This document shows positions 1 to 12,800 of a DNA stretch of 64,000 bases, piece after piece; the stretch's first letter is position 1; each line of letters begins with the position of its first letter. The translations under genes were made by a program, and so were the position numbers. This DNA is from Colius striatus (lineage: Eukaryota; Chordata; Aves; Coliiformes; Coliidae). Where the stretch lies: assembly GCF_028858725.1 (NCBI RefSeq), contig NC_084768.1, positions 32,952,664-33,016,663 on the forward strand, given 5' to 3'. Below the pieces are notes generated by a model. That model was given only the letters and a program-made list of their open reading frames with translations. It did no database searches and had not been told where the DNA came from.

Positions 1-3000
1 AGCACTGTCTGTGCTATTCATGTGAGAATATTAAGTAGCAGATTCATGGATTCCAAGGAGCCCTTTCTTGAAATCATGGCTTCTGTCTATTTTAAATCTA
101 TTGAGCCTCACACTGGAATAGTGCTTCTGAAGCAAAGAAATCTTCATTTTGCCTCTACTGTGTGTGAAGAGATTTCCCACGCTCACAAGGCAGCAGGAAA
201 GAGCAATGCAAAGTTCAGGCTGGGAAGCCAAGCTGCAGCATACAGCCATCATGCACTTAGCACGTGGCATTTAGTAACGTTCTGCCCCTGCTTGGCTTTG
301 AATAAACCAGAAGGAAAACAGCACAAAGCTTCGTTTGCCAGTGCTCTGATGTTGACTGGAAGCTTCCACTTTAGGTTAACGTCTTTTGCAAGGCGGAGCG
401 AAGAGAGAAGAAAAAGTTGAGGGAGCTGAATTGTTGTTTGGTGTGTGGACTGGAGGTTTAGGGTTTTTAACCTAAGTTATCTTTGGAAGCCTGAGCAAGT
501 CACTGAGAAGTGAAAGCCTCTGACTCATCCCACAGCTTGTGAGGAGGCATCAAAGAGGAGTTAGTGGAGGACGGATGGCCCCTCTGAGGACAGAGAGAAC
601 CCTTTGTGCTTCAGCTGCTCAGACACTGCAGTGTGGATAATCATTCCTGTTTTCCCAATGCCTAAAGTTCTTTGTGGTCAAATAAAGCAATGGCTCCTCC
701 ATGCAGAGATGGTGATTTTCCTGGCCAGGCTGGTAACTCTCATAATGCTGCTGCAAAGATAATCTTTAGCCTGCTCTGGAGCACAAGCTGGATTTTGACC
801 AGGCTGTCAGTTTCCCGTGTGTCCCGAGTGCTCCTCACGTGCCGTCAGGATTCAGCTGTGCAAGGTGGTTTCCACTCTTTCTAAAATACTTCAGTGTGAT
901 TTGGGTAAATGAGGTGCCTGCCATTGGTTCTTGAGAACTATGCTTTGGTCCAGGGCAAAATTATCAAGTTACAGACCATGGAGAGAAATGAATTAGAAAT
1001 GAAAGTGCTGTGAGGCATTAACTGTGAAAGCACCGATGGGTCTACTGTGATGGATTTATCTTTGTCCCTGCAAGCAGTCTTCTAATAGGAAAATGTATTA
1101 GACTGCATTTATGGCATATTATGGCATTTCAATCATTCTGTTGCAGAATAAGACTCCCATGTTAGTGAAAAATCTGTGTGCTTGCATTTGGGCATGACAA
1201 TGTTTCTCTGATGTTAAAGAGGTCATTTAAAAATGAAGTTTTGCAGCCCTGGCCACCACTCATTCCGAGAGCCTAGAAGGCTTTCATGAAAAATACTTTC
1301 TAATGCATTTGTGGTAATTTATGCTACTTTGTCCAAACAGTAGAACATTGTGTTTAATTTAGAGAAACCTACAATGATTAAACAATAAAAAAATCCATCA
1401 TGCACGAGCTGAGCATCTTCTGTAATGCAACTGATACGATGACAGTTCTGAGATCAGGGCTGGATCCTGTATGTGTATCTCCTTTTTTTTGTGTGTCTCT
1501 TTTTTTCCAGGTTACAAACTCTCTAAACTTCATTCCAATATTTCAACCACAGAACTATTCAGGTGTTCCTTTTCTGGGCTCTGTGCAGCCTATCCACTGT
1601 GCTGTGACACAGTATCAATAATACCTGATATTTTTATTGTCTTTGGTAGTGTGTACACAGTTAAAATAATAGAGGGGTTCTGCAGCACTCCTTGGTGGTT
1701 CAGTGCAGTGCTCCACAGTGTCCTTGCAATTCAGTTGTCTTAATATAACCTGCAGCTGTTACACTGGTGTGTGGTACCTTTGCAGGCTGAGATCTCTTGG
1801 AAATAAAACCAAGATTTAAAATACTTCTAAGTAAAATAAGCAAAGACTGATGGTCTTTGTGCTCTTTACTGCAGATGTTTTTTCCTTTCACAAGTTGTTT
1901 CAGAATACCTCAGGGCCTCCCTGGTAGTCTATAGATAATAATACTCAATTAAACTATATACTTTTCCTCCACACATCAGCTCCCTGAGCCAGTCTGGTGG
2001 GTGAGGATCCACACAGCACGTGGAGGTTTTGATTGACTCGGTGTCAATAAATTCTCTCTGGTACCAATTTGCTGCTAACTGAAGAATTCTTTTTTTCCTT
2101 TTCCCCTTCAGGAGACAGAAAACAAAATTCACTTTTGAGGTGGGCTGGGAGTAGAAAGAACTTGTGTGCAGTAAGTGAGATAGGGGAATGATCCTTAGTC
2201 ATATACCTTGCAGACTTTTTGCATCTGTTTCAAACGTATTACTGAGTATTAGTGTTGATGGTTATTGCTGACACTTGTGAGTATCTTGTGCTGTTTGTGA
2301 CTGTGGTGTTACCCATTTTTCAACCTGTGTGCCCTGCTCAACAAATGAGGCTATAGGGAAAAAAAAAGGTCAGCTCATTAGAGTGTTTGAGTTTCATGTG
2401 GAGGAAGCAGAAGCAAAACATTTCATTGAGAAAACTGAATGTACCTTTATCAAAGAAGATGAGAAGTGTTGAGAGAAGCAGATAGTATGCATTGAGTAGT
2501 AATAATTTTGCAAAATCACAGAATCTTCAGATGTTTTCTTCCAAAAGAAGCCTGAATCTAGCTCAGTGTGGCAACTGAAAGAGGCTGTGGGGAAAGTAAG
2601 TGAGGAGAGGAGAAGCTCCATCTCCCTGGGAGCTGTTACCATGTGTGCAGAGGATTTTTTCTGAGACACACTTAAAACTGATGACTTCTTAAATTAATCA
2701 AAAGCCCAGGGTTCTGCTGAACCTCAGAGCTTAGTGACATTCAGAAAAACAAATGAGATGTCTAGATGATGGAAATGGTCATGGTTATTGTACACAGGTT
2801 TTCAAGCTATTTACAAAAGAATCAAACCATTAGTCTGAAGAAGCAATCTTAGTCCTAAATAGGAGGACTCCTGTACAATTGTTATTTCATATTTGCTCCC
2901 ACCCAACCTCTGGTGACAAACACAGTGCTGATACCCATCAGACACTTCATACTGGACTAAGTGGATTTCAGATCAAAGTGTGTATATATATATATATATA

Positions 3001-6000
3001 ATAAATCCTCTCAGCTATTTTATGTCTGTGAATGGACTACAAATGACTTAATACAAAAGATCAGTGTTTCCAACTGTTCAGATCAGCAGTGAGCAAATCA
3101 GTGTGGCATGGTTTTTGCTTTCTGCCTGGCTGGATTATGCAAACCCTTCTTAGGGACAGATCCTTGGTTTGTGGGGTTTTGGTTAGTGATAAAATACAAG
3201 CTGAAGTCTCATTGTAACAGGGCAATAATGATGCAAGTTTGACAAGGATGGTTTGTGTAGCTAGCAAATAGTGTGTAGATGATAAACAGCTAAGGAAAAG
3301 AACACAAGTCAGTGTGAACAACTACAGAAAAACCTTCCTTCTTCTTTTTCAATAGGAGTGTGAACAGTATTGGATATGAAATAAATTAAAATGTAGTGAA
3401 AAGACATTATTTGTTGCAGCACTAAACATTGAGACAACAATTCTATAGATTACAGGAATGTGAATGGCTACAAATAAATGTTGTGGACACTGTGGTTACA
3501 GGGTTAGAGGTGTCTGCAGTTGCTAGAAATCAGCTACAATCTTAATATTGTTGGCAGGGCTTTAGTTGAAGTCGTATAACATTTACACTTGCTCCAAAAG
3601 ATGTGTGCTGTGGAAAGAGACTGGATCAATTTTGATATTGATGTGCATTTTACTTGGGGATTCTGACTGCATCAGGATCTGATGCTTTTCCAGTGATTCC
3701 TCAACGTGTAGTAGTAAACTGCAGTAAAACTGATGAACCCCAAACTTAGTTGTAGGAGGATCAGTGGTATGTCAATGAAATAAATCCATTGTTATCTCTT
3801 GCACTGGGGTTTTTCATTTGGAAGGACACAGCTATCTGAATGCACCACGTGTGAACTGACCAGATCTGACTGTAACGTTTTAGGCTCATTGTGTAACAGT
3901 TTGCCACAAGACCCAAGAGGATGACATTTTGGGGCAAACTATTGAATTCCTGTGGCTTATCATTTCCATGTGGTTAATTACACGTGCAGCTGTAAGCTGA
4001 AGGGATTCTGTTCCTTTTGGCAAAGATGCATCAGTGCATGAAATTGTACAGAACGCCCTGGATTCTCATCTATGAGATTTCCTTCCTTACTGCATTTCAG
4101 AAAACCTTCCTCTTGCTATAGGGAAAGTAGTGTTCAAAGGCACTTGGTTAGTTTTGGTACCATCAGAGCTGTAGCATTTTTGTTTCCTTGCAAACAGATC
4201 TGTCTGCTTTGCAGATTTGACATTCCCATAACAAATGCCACAGGATGCAGGACCCTTGGTGTTAAGGTGTTGCTCTGATTAAGAGACAGACGGCCAGAAA
4301 ATCAGAAATGCTGATCCTCAGATGCTGAGCTGGAACTTTGATTAGTCACTAGCATAAATATAAAAGTCCTGTCAAAGTATCTTCCTCTCTCATAGATAAA
4401 CATTGTGTGTCATGCCTGTCTTTTTGCAGTGTTCTGTTCTCTGCAAAAATGACCAGCAGCCAGATTGTGGCACAGTGGCATCAAACAGTACAGTGGTCCA
4501 TGAAATCTGTCAATTATCTAAGGGTGGAGGATGGAAAATAGTACACACATCAAGTACTTTGAGTAGACAGCAGTAGCTGCAGCCTACCTGGAACAGTCTG
4601 ATAGTCATTTTTGTCACAGCTTACACTGTTTCATAGTGAATAATTGTCTGTGTGGCTTCTCTGAAGCCCCATCCAGTGTGGAATCTCTCTTGATGGGGTG
4701 CATGAGCCAATATCAGAGTATTTTTCAGATGCTTTTGCAAGTGATGTCATTGCCACCAGCCCCGTGGGACCACAGCAGGTGGGAGCTGCAGCTCCAGCCT
4801 TGCCCAGGCACTGCCACACCAACTGAGAGCTGAGACAGGCCCATTGGGAGTGTTCTGGATAGAATCTAATTGCATGACAGTCTATCCTACAGGTTAGTTT
4901 TAACCTTTAACTGCTTGATTTACTCCCTAGTTAGTAGGATATCCATCATTTACTCGAAGAGCAAGTATTGTACATTCCGAGACAGGAGGGAAAAAGCAAG
5001 GAAACCACTGTCCACACAAAAAGTGAGGCTGAACCCCAATTTAAATTCAAAGCTCACTTCAGCCTTAATTATGGAGCTGCAGCTGGCACCTCATAGTACA
5101 AACTCTTAAGTGGCCTGTTGAGTTTATCCTCAATGTCCACAAATGAAGTTATAAACTTTCTTTAGAGCTTCCCCTTGTGCTTCAATGCCTGGCCATGGTT
5201 GTAGATGTCCTGCAGACTCCACAATAGCCCTGTGTTTCCCTGGCTGCCTGGAAGGTTTGGTAGTGAACCTGCAAGCATCCCATGTATTTAGCTCTCTGCA
5301 GCTGTGCAAACAACACAATGCATCTTCAATATTCTTCTTTAAACGTGCACATGGATAATTCAACTTCAAAGCAGCAGCTCTGCTAATTCTTTTATGAAGA
5401 TGCAAATTACTAGTGTGACTTCTCACCCACATTGGGAGCTTAATGGAACAATCGGTCTGAGCGAAATCTGCTCCAAGGTCTGAGCGCCGTTGGGAGTATT
5501 TCTGCCAGTCTAATCCATGCTTTGCTCACTGGCAGGGTGCAAAACTAATAGTAGCCTGGAGTTAGCAAAGTTCTCACATCCAAATCCCAATACTCAAGTT
5601 CCCTCCCCTTATAACCTACAGCATTTCAGGAACAAGGGCCCCCATTCTCGTGTTATTTGCAGAGAACAAGCATAATAAAGTAATGAAAGCTTAACTAGGG
5701 AAAAAGAACACCAATGTCTTCTCAAAGATTTAGTGTGGAATGATGGAGCATTTGTTAAATGTGGTGTCTTCTCATTCAGCAAAGCCTTACTCACTGGTTG
5801 TTAAAAAGTGGCATATTTGACTCTGGTGTACATGTTTCCTGATGTGCTTTTAAAAACCAGCCTGAACTTGATAAATGCTTGGCATCTTCTCCTCTGGCCA
5901 TGACCATGGCACAGCCAGCTTTTAAATGAAAGGCTGAAAGATACATTAGGGGCCTCAAAGGCAGCCAAGGCAATTTACCAGCTTGCTTTTTAGTTCACAG

Positions 6001-6702
6001 AAACGGGAAAGTTTAACTTCTAGTTAGTGGAAGTCCAACTGTAATTAATTCACTGTGGAAATTTCAGGCCCAAGAGGAATATAATGGCTTCAGTTGTGCC
6101 TTCACACTTTTGCCTCTCTCCATACATGCACTTAAAATGGGCTGAAATAACACTTTCAGAAAACAAAGCAAAAGCAAATGTCAGCTTTGAAATGCTGTTG
6201 GAATTTCCAGGGAAGGTCACAGAGGAACTTGCAGCCTCTGTTTCCAAGTAGCTGCTAATATGTGATGTGAGATGTGCTAAGGCTCTGTGGGCTGCAGTTT
6301 TGCACCTTTTAAGGTCTCTCCATCCAAAATGAGTGTGTGCTTGTAGAAGCAACTGTTTGACTGTTCTCCAAGTCCTAAACACGTTGGGTTTGCACATGTT
6401 TTGTCAAGTTCTGAGCTCTAAGAGGGAATACAAACAGGACAGCGAGGGGAGACACATGGCATGAGAGTTCTTCATGGAGGGGACATAGCAAGAGAGATAC
6501 TCCTGGCAGCTCATTAGGTTGTACCTTACTTAAACTAATGCTGGGACAGTAACAGGTTGGCTTCTGTAATACCATTGTCCTCCTTAGCAGCCAGTCAGAT
6601 TTTTACCAAGGAGAAGAAAGCACCAGTTGTGTGCATCAGAGCCAGAGTGCCACTGAGCTAGCATAGAAAGCCAGGCTTGGACATGGTGCATGTAGTATGT
6701 CA
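1..6702. other. Intergenic, SNX7 3' flank (left part)
   Basis: AT-rich single-copy-looking DNA. The longest open frame (22-420, plus, 132 residues) has no recognisable domain. Apart from the TA run I see no gene, RNA or transposon. In other vertebrates PLPPR5 lies downstream of SNX7, but none of its exons is recognisable here. Confidence 0.6.
2983..3000. repeat. (TA)9 microsatellite
   Basis: A perfect TA dinucleotide run of 18 bases in AT-rich intergenic sequence. Confidence 0.95.
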
Positions 6703-6810
6703 GAGTCAAAGAATGGTGGGGGTTGGAAGGGACCTTTATAGACCATCCAGTCCCATCCCCCTGCTCAAGCAGGTCTCACCTAGGTCAGGTCCCACAGGAA
6801 TCATATTCAC
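6703..6810 (-). mobile_element. CR1 LINE 3' fragment
   Basis: The plus strand carries AGAATGGTGGGGGTTGGAAG, then GGGACC, CATCCAGTCCCA, CCCCCTGCTCAAGCAGG and TCACCTAGGTCAGGTC, the reverse complement of the well-known avian CR1 3' untranslated end. Only about 100 bases remain, the usual 5' truncation. The far boundary is approximate. Confidence 0.9.
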
Positions 6811-9800
6811 TCTATCTTTTTTCCCTTCTCCACTCTTTAATCAGCAACTCTCTACACTTTTTATTCTCTTTGTGCTCCATTTCCCAATCTTTCTTTCTCT
6901 GTGAGTTATTTCCTCTGGGTCTTTTTTCCTCTTCATTTTTTCACAGTGTTTTTGAAGCAGAAAATGCATCAAAAATGCAACAAGCTTGAGCTAAACTTGA
7001 ATACTCACTGTCTTGGATGGACTTTGGGGCTGAGGTAGACTTCTTTCTCTCCTTGGTGGAGACAGGGTAGGCCTGGTATGTCTGGCTGGTCAGGCAGCCC
7101 TGGCAGGCAGGGCAAGTGCCATCCCCACAAGGACCAGAATAAAAGAGAAGCAGCCTGGTAGGAACATGGAAAAAGCACCACAAGCTGCCACCTACCCACT
7201 GGCACCATTGCTTTGCCTCAGTGGTGGCAAGGCTTTAAGTATTTTAAACATAATGTGGAATTGTCCAAAGCTAGAGATATTTCTTATGTGAACAAGTGAA
7301 ATGCTGTGAGTGACACAAGAAAGTGCCCAGTAACAGAGATGCTGTTATGGTGCAGAGCTGGCAGAGGCACGAGTGAGTGTCCCACTGCCAACATGTGTCC
7401 TTTTGCCCCATTCCAGGAGTTTGCCATGTCACCAAATCATCCTTTTAATAGAAAGGAAATGCCAAAAGCCAGTGCAGCCATGTGCAAGTGCCCCTGAAAG
7501 ACATGGCCTGCTGGCACTGCTTTAAAGCTGGCATTTAAAATTGCTCAGACAGATGGAACAAAAGTATGTAATAAAGTGTGACATTTCATTTTATCATCTG
7601 TATTTGTTAAGTGAATTCTTCTGATCATTCCTACTGTCAGTAACACTGAATGCAAATCAGGTTCTGACCTCTTGCAGCTTATAAAAAACAACTCCAGGGG
7701 TCATGTAGAAAAAGGATAAGTAATAATTAGTTACAGGATACTCATTCATGCGTGGAGTCTGGCTGCAGTGGGTGACAGCTCAGCCTGACAGGAGAAGTGA
7801 CATGATTCCACAAAGTCACAGCTTCCCTAGCCAGTCATTTACAGACTGCTTCTCAGTACCAATTGTCTGCTTTGTGGGCTTCCTTACACATAGTTCTGTG
7901 TATCAGGGCTTTATCAGAAATTCAGAAAGGTTGGCTTTGTTTTCCTCACTCTCTTCCAAGTGAGTCCCCCTTGTTTGCTCTGGCATGAAGCAGAGCACCT
8001 TCTCTCTGTCCTCTTCACAGCACAGCTCCATGGGATCTGTGTTGCCTGCCCCTCGATGTTTCCTCCCTGCTGCTGGACATGCTCCCAGAGCCTCTGCAGA
8101 GCACAGGTCCAGCTGGCAGCTTGCACAGCAAAGCTGCACGGATTGAACTGCCCGTTCTGGGAGGAGAGAAGCCAGCCCTCGGGGTCAGCACTCCCTGTTT
8201 GGCATCGCTAATGAAACCAGGAGGTGGAACAGTGCAAGCACAGAGCAAGCCCTGATACTTGAAAGATTGTCTCCTATCCTTTTCCAATTTGGTCAGGGGC
8301 TTCAGCAGCAATTATATCACTTAATGTTCAGTTAGTGCTAAATTGGGAATATTAAGCAGTAAATGATTGAACTTATCATTAGCAATGAAGTGAAAAGCAA
8401 CCTCCTCACTGCAAGAGGAATGTCATTGAGAACTCACTTTGTAACTGACAGGATTTGGCAAGCAGCTTTACTGTGTTTTATAGGTGACACACTCTGGGTC
8501 CTGGCCCTGAGTTTGTGATGGCCACTTGCTCTTACTGCCAACAGGAGTGGTTTGCAACCCTAGGATGTACCAGAAATACATGTGCAGAGCTACATATTAA
8601 CTCCATTCTAGCAGCAAGTAGAAATCCCAACTTCAGAGCAGAAACTGCTGTTTAGGTGCTTTATCAACAAAGCTGAAAACAGTCCAGTCTTGAGAGCTGA
8701 GAGTCTGAGGTATGACAATATTTACATAGCTGCTTACACAAACGCCTGGTGAGAAATAACCAGGCTACCACTGACACTTGTTGTCACTGTCTATGGCACC
8801 AATTTTCTCGCCTAAGAAGCCAAAATAGCCAAGAAAGTACTGCCCCTTGATAATAAGGTGCATAAATGAGCTGAAAGCTGGAGATACAAGAGATGGATTT
8901 GTCCAAGGACCTTCCCTTGAGGATCTCATTAACAGAGGATTTGTAGTCTGGGATGCTGGCTTGGAAACGGCCGCTCCCCCGATGAGAGCAGCCAGGGACT
9001 GCAAACAGCTCGTTGCAGGTGGGGAACAGGGCACAGGACCTGCTGATCCCATCACGTTTTAGACCTCTGAAAGCCCAGCCTCTCGCTGCCCAAAATGTGG
9101 CATCCCTCATCCATGTGAACACAGCACCCACACCCTGGCTGCCACTCTGGCCTCAATACTGTGTGTGGCTGCCCGTGAGTGAAGCCTCTTGTTTGCGTCC
9201 CTCTGCTCCAGGAGCGATGCTGACCTCTTGCTGCTGCCTGCATCCCTGCCTCAAGGGAAACCCCCAGCACAGTCCTGGGCCTTGTGTCAGCATTATCAGC
9301 TGTCAGCATTACCACAAGCCAGCGGTATCTCTTTCAGGCTTCCCAAAGGCTGACCATGGAAATCCTGCACACGACATTTCACTTGGTAAGGAACCTGTCA
9401 CATTTAAGTGAAGATGGAGAAGTATTTGCAGGAAGCTATTTTCAAGCAGGGATGTTTACAGCAGATGCAGCAAACAGATGCAGATGAGTAGAAGAGCTTC
9501 CATCAGGGTACAGCTGGATGACACTGTTACCTCCTGGGGCTTTTGCTGCACCCCTGAACACACCGGCCGAGAATTGGTTGCAAGAAATATTCAGCAACAC
9601 ATTTCAAATAATGAATATTTCAAGTAAATCATTATGGGCCATACCTGAATAGGAAAAGAGGCAAAATAGATGATGAATTATTTATGCAGCTTTAGCACTA
9701 ATGTGATAAATATTACATGATGTTGGAGGGAAATGAAGGGTTCTGAAATGAAGAAAGAAATTAGCTATGAAGGAAAAGCACCTGAAAGCCAGAGAAGGTG

Positions 9801-12800
9801 AATACACAGGTTTGAGATTCGTGAGTAGTAACGTCGAGACTAATGGGAGAAAGTAAAAAGGATGGTGACTGGGAATCACTTGGAGAGGCAAAAAACTTTT
9901 CCTCTTTAGTTCTTTCCCTACAGAGAATACACAAACTTCTCAAACTTCCTTCGGCTCTGTTCAAGGAAAGCAAAAGGAGACCTCTTAGAGTTAGACATGC
10001 CCAGATCTGGCTAAAGGCAGTTACGTGATCACAAGTGTCCTCGTTTACAGAGGGACTGTAACACTTGCAAAAATTACCATCTTAAACATCAAATAGATTG
10101 TAAAGTGACTTTTCTCACCAGCTTAATATTGAATTAGGGCAATAGGATTGTATCTTTTTGAAGGACAGAATCCCTGAGGCTTCTGTCGTGCCTCAGGTGG
10201 GCACGTTGAGCAGCAGAAGCTGCTGTGGCAGCAGCCACATCTGCGGTCAGATCTGCTCTGACACACCACATCAAGTGACAGCATCGGTGGTTCCTTGCTT
10301 GCTGTTTTGCTCAGGTGTCCTGTGTACACATTCTCACTAGTCTCATCACTCGTCTCTTCATTTTAACATTGGGAAAACTAATGTTTTTTAAATCTGTTTG
10401 TTGTGTGAGAGGAGTTCACCTTTTTCCCCTTCCCTTCCAAAGCCTTTCTTCTTCACCTTCCTTTCCAACAGTGAGTAGCAAATGGAAGGATGGAAACAAG
10501 TCTGAAAAACCCAGTGTCTGTCTTCCAAAGATTTTGAAAACACTAATTGTTCTAAAACTGGAAACAGAGACAAGTTACACAATTTTCCCCTCGTTGCCAA
10601 TGGACTTGGGCTTCTTTTAACCTCAGGAGTAATGTATTAGAATGGAATGGTTTACATTTGTCATTTCCATAAGTGTCTCATTTCCAAGCTGTGTCACAGG
10701 CACACCAGGCTCCTCCTCAGTGAACATTTACCAGCCCTGGCATATCAATCCATCTTTTGCACATCTGCTCAGCAAATGTAATTAGTTGTACCCATATGCT
10801 GCAGAAGTACATGCTGAAACTTAAGAAACAGAGAAGGCCAAGAGACTTGACAGCCTTTGTCCTTCCCATTTTGTGTGTTATGTTGAAGACTTAGAAGAGT
10901 GAGAAGCTTTTCTTGCCCTCTGCCACAGGGGGGGGATATCACTGTATCCTAAGAGGCTTTGAGACACACAAAAACAGTTTGTGGTTTATTGTAATACTTT
11001 TGGTTCTACTCACTTGAGGAGTAAAGAGACTGTAAAGAAAGGTACCATTCCACATATAGAAATGCCTTCTTTTCCTAGTCATTAGCAGGCTTATGACTTT
11101 GTCTTTGCAAAGAAATGATAAATAAGGTGGACAAGGATCCTCAGGTTCCTTGATGATCCTTGATGATCCTCAGATTCCTTGACGATCAGCCTTTTGACAA
11201 ACACGCTGAGTTTTGCTGGCAAGTGGCAAAGGAGGGAGAGACTACAGTCCAAAAACAAGCTATGGCTCAGCAGCAAAAAGGTGGTCCAATGGCATCTTTG
11301 TGCCTTTTTGGCTCACGGGTAAGGCTGTTCCACGTTGGCCAACATTCAGCCCCTGCGTTCAGAAGCTGAAGGGCTGAGCAGAAGGCTGATTTAACTCCCT
11401 GGGACTTTACTCAGCCACAGGATACTATAAATATGCTTTTTTCTACTAAGCAACATTACTTTGCATTCATATTGTGCCCTCTTTCTTATGACACCATAGT
11501 TCAAGACTATACATCCTGCAATAGTGCTGTTATAACTGGTTTATCCATTAATCCTGCCTTCTTCAAACTTGACCCCAAAGGGGGAAATCTGCTCTGGATG
11601 CACTACAGTTCCATCTCCAGGGCAAGGGTGTTGAACTGCTCAAAATCTGCTGTAATGAAGCCTTGGTTTAGTTTTTTCCTGGATGATATATTACCAGCCT
11701 CTCTTGGTAGCCTGTTTCAAACCCAAGATTGATATTCAATTCACAGGAGACTTGAGCCCCACCACCACGGTGTGGAGCAGAAGCCACTGATCACTTGTTA
11801 AATGATAAGGTGCCACCCAAATCCTGACAGTGCTGAATTCTGTCAACTCTGTTTTCTAGTTTTCGTACTGAAACTCAGAACAGTGTGTCACTGATCACTC
11901 TCTGAGCTAATTCGTGGTAAAGAAACACCATTTTGTTTCGGTTCCTCTCTGACACACCACATTTAGTGGTTGTGGATGTTGTTTAATGGCTGTCTGTTTT
12001 TCTTAAGCCCAAACCAAGTTCCAAAACATTAGCATTCTTTTACTTCAGTGGGGGGTTCAAAATCAAAGCTGCTCTACCTCCATCCTCCCACTTTTCTTTA
12101 GGGTTAATTTGGAGAAAAGAAAGGCTCTCCTAATTATAGACATTTTTGCTTTCTTTATAAACTGGCTATTTTAAGTTCTGTTTACAAGATCACAATATGA
12201 AACATCATTCAAAACAGTGTGAATTGATTACATCCTTCTGGAGAACATGTAGCAGTAGAAGATGCATTTGTAGCTGTTACCCTGCCCTGTAATTAAAGCT
12301 TTATTGCTTCCGTTCTAAAGTCGTGTTGCTGCTGCTGGAGAGCAGCTGAGATACTGAAGCTGAGACAATGGAAAATGCTCCCCTCCCAAAAAAACACCCC
12401 CAAACCTCTTTCAGAGACAAATGGCAGAAATACTTTGGTCACTACCAGATTTAAGAAGATCAAGACACTGATTCTATTTTCTGCTCCAGTTTCTTTTTAA
12501 TGAGCAAAATTTTCCCAAATACTATTAGTAATTTGAGTGTTGCTTAATTGGGAGACTTTGTATTAGAACAGCTCACCACAGTCCTTGGTCTTTTCATTGC
12601 TTTCCTGGGATTGTGGATCCCAGCACAAGGACGGGGTGTTGAGCAATCCCATCAGCAGTGTTCACATGTGCCACGATGAACCCACAGACCCTAAAACAAC
12701 ATAAATACATCTGCAGAGCTGCAGTTACTCAGGGAACGCAGTCGTGCTTTGAGCTGGTGTCAGAGTTTAAACACTAGCATTAACACTGAAATGTTCAGTG

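Noticed and set aside
22..420. 132-residue plus-strand frame at the left edge
   Set aside because: No recognisable motif, an overlapping frame on the other strand, and composition like the surrounding intergenic DNA.
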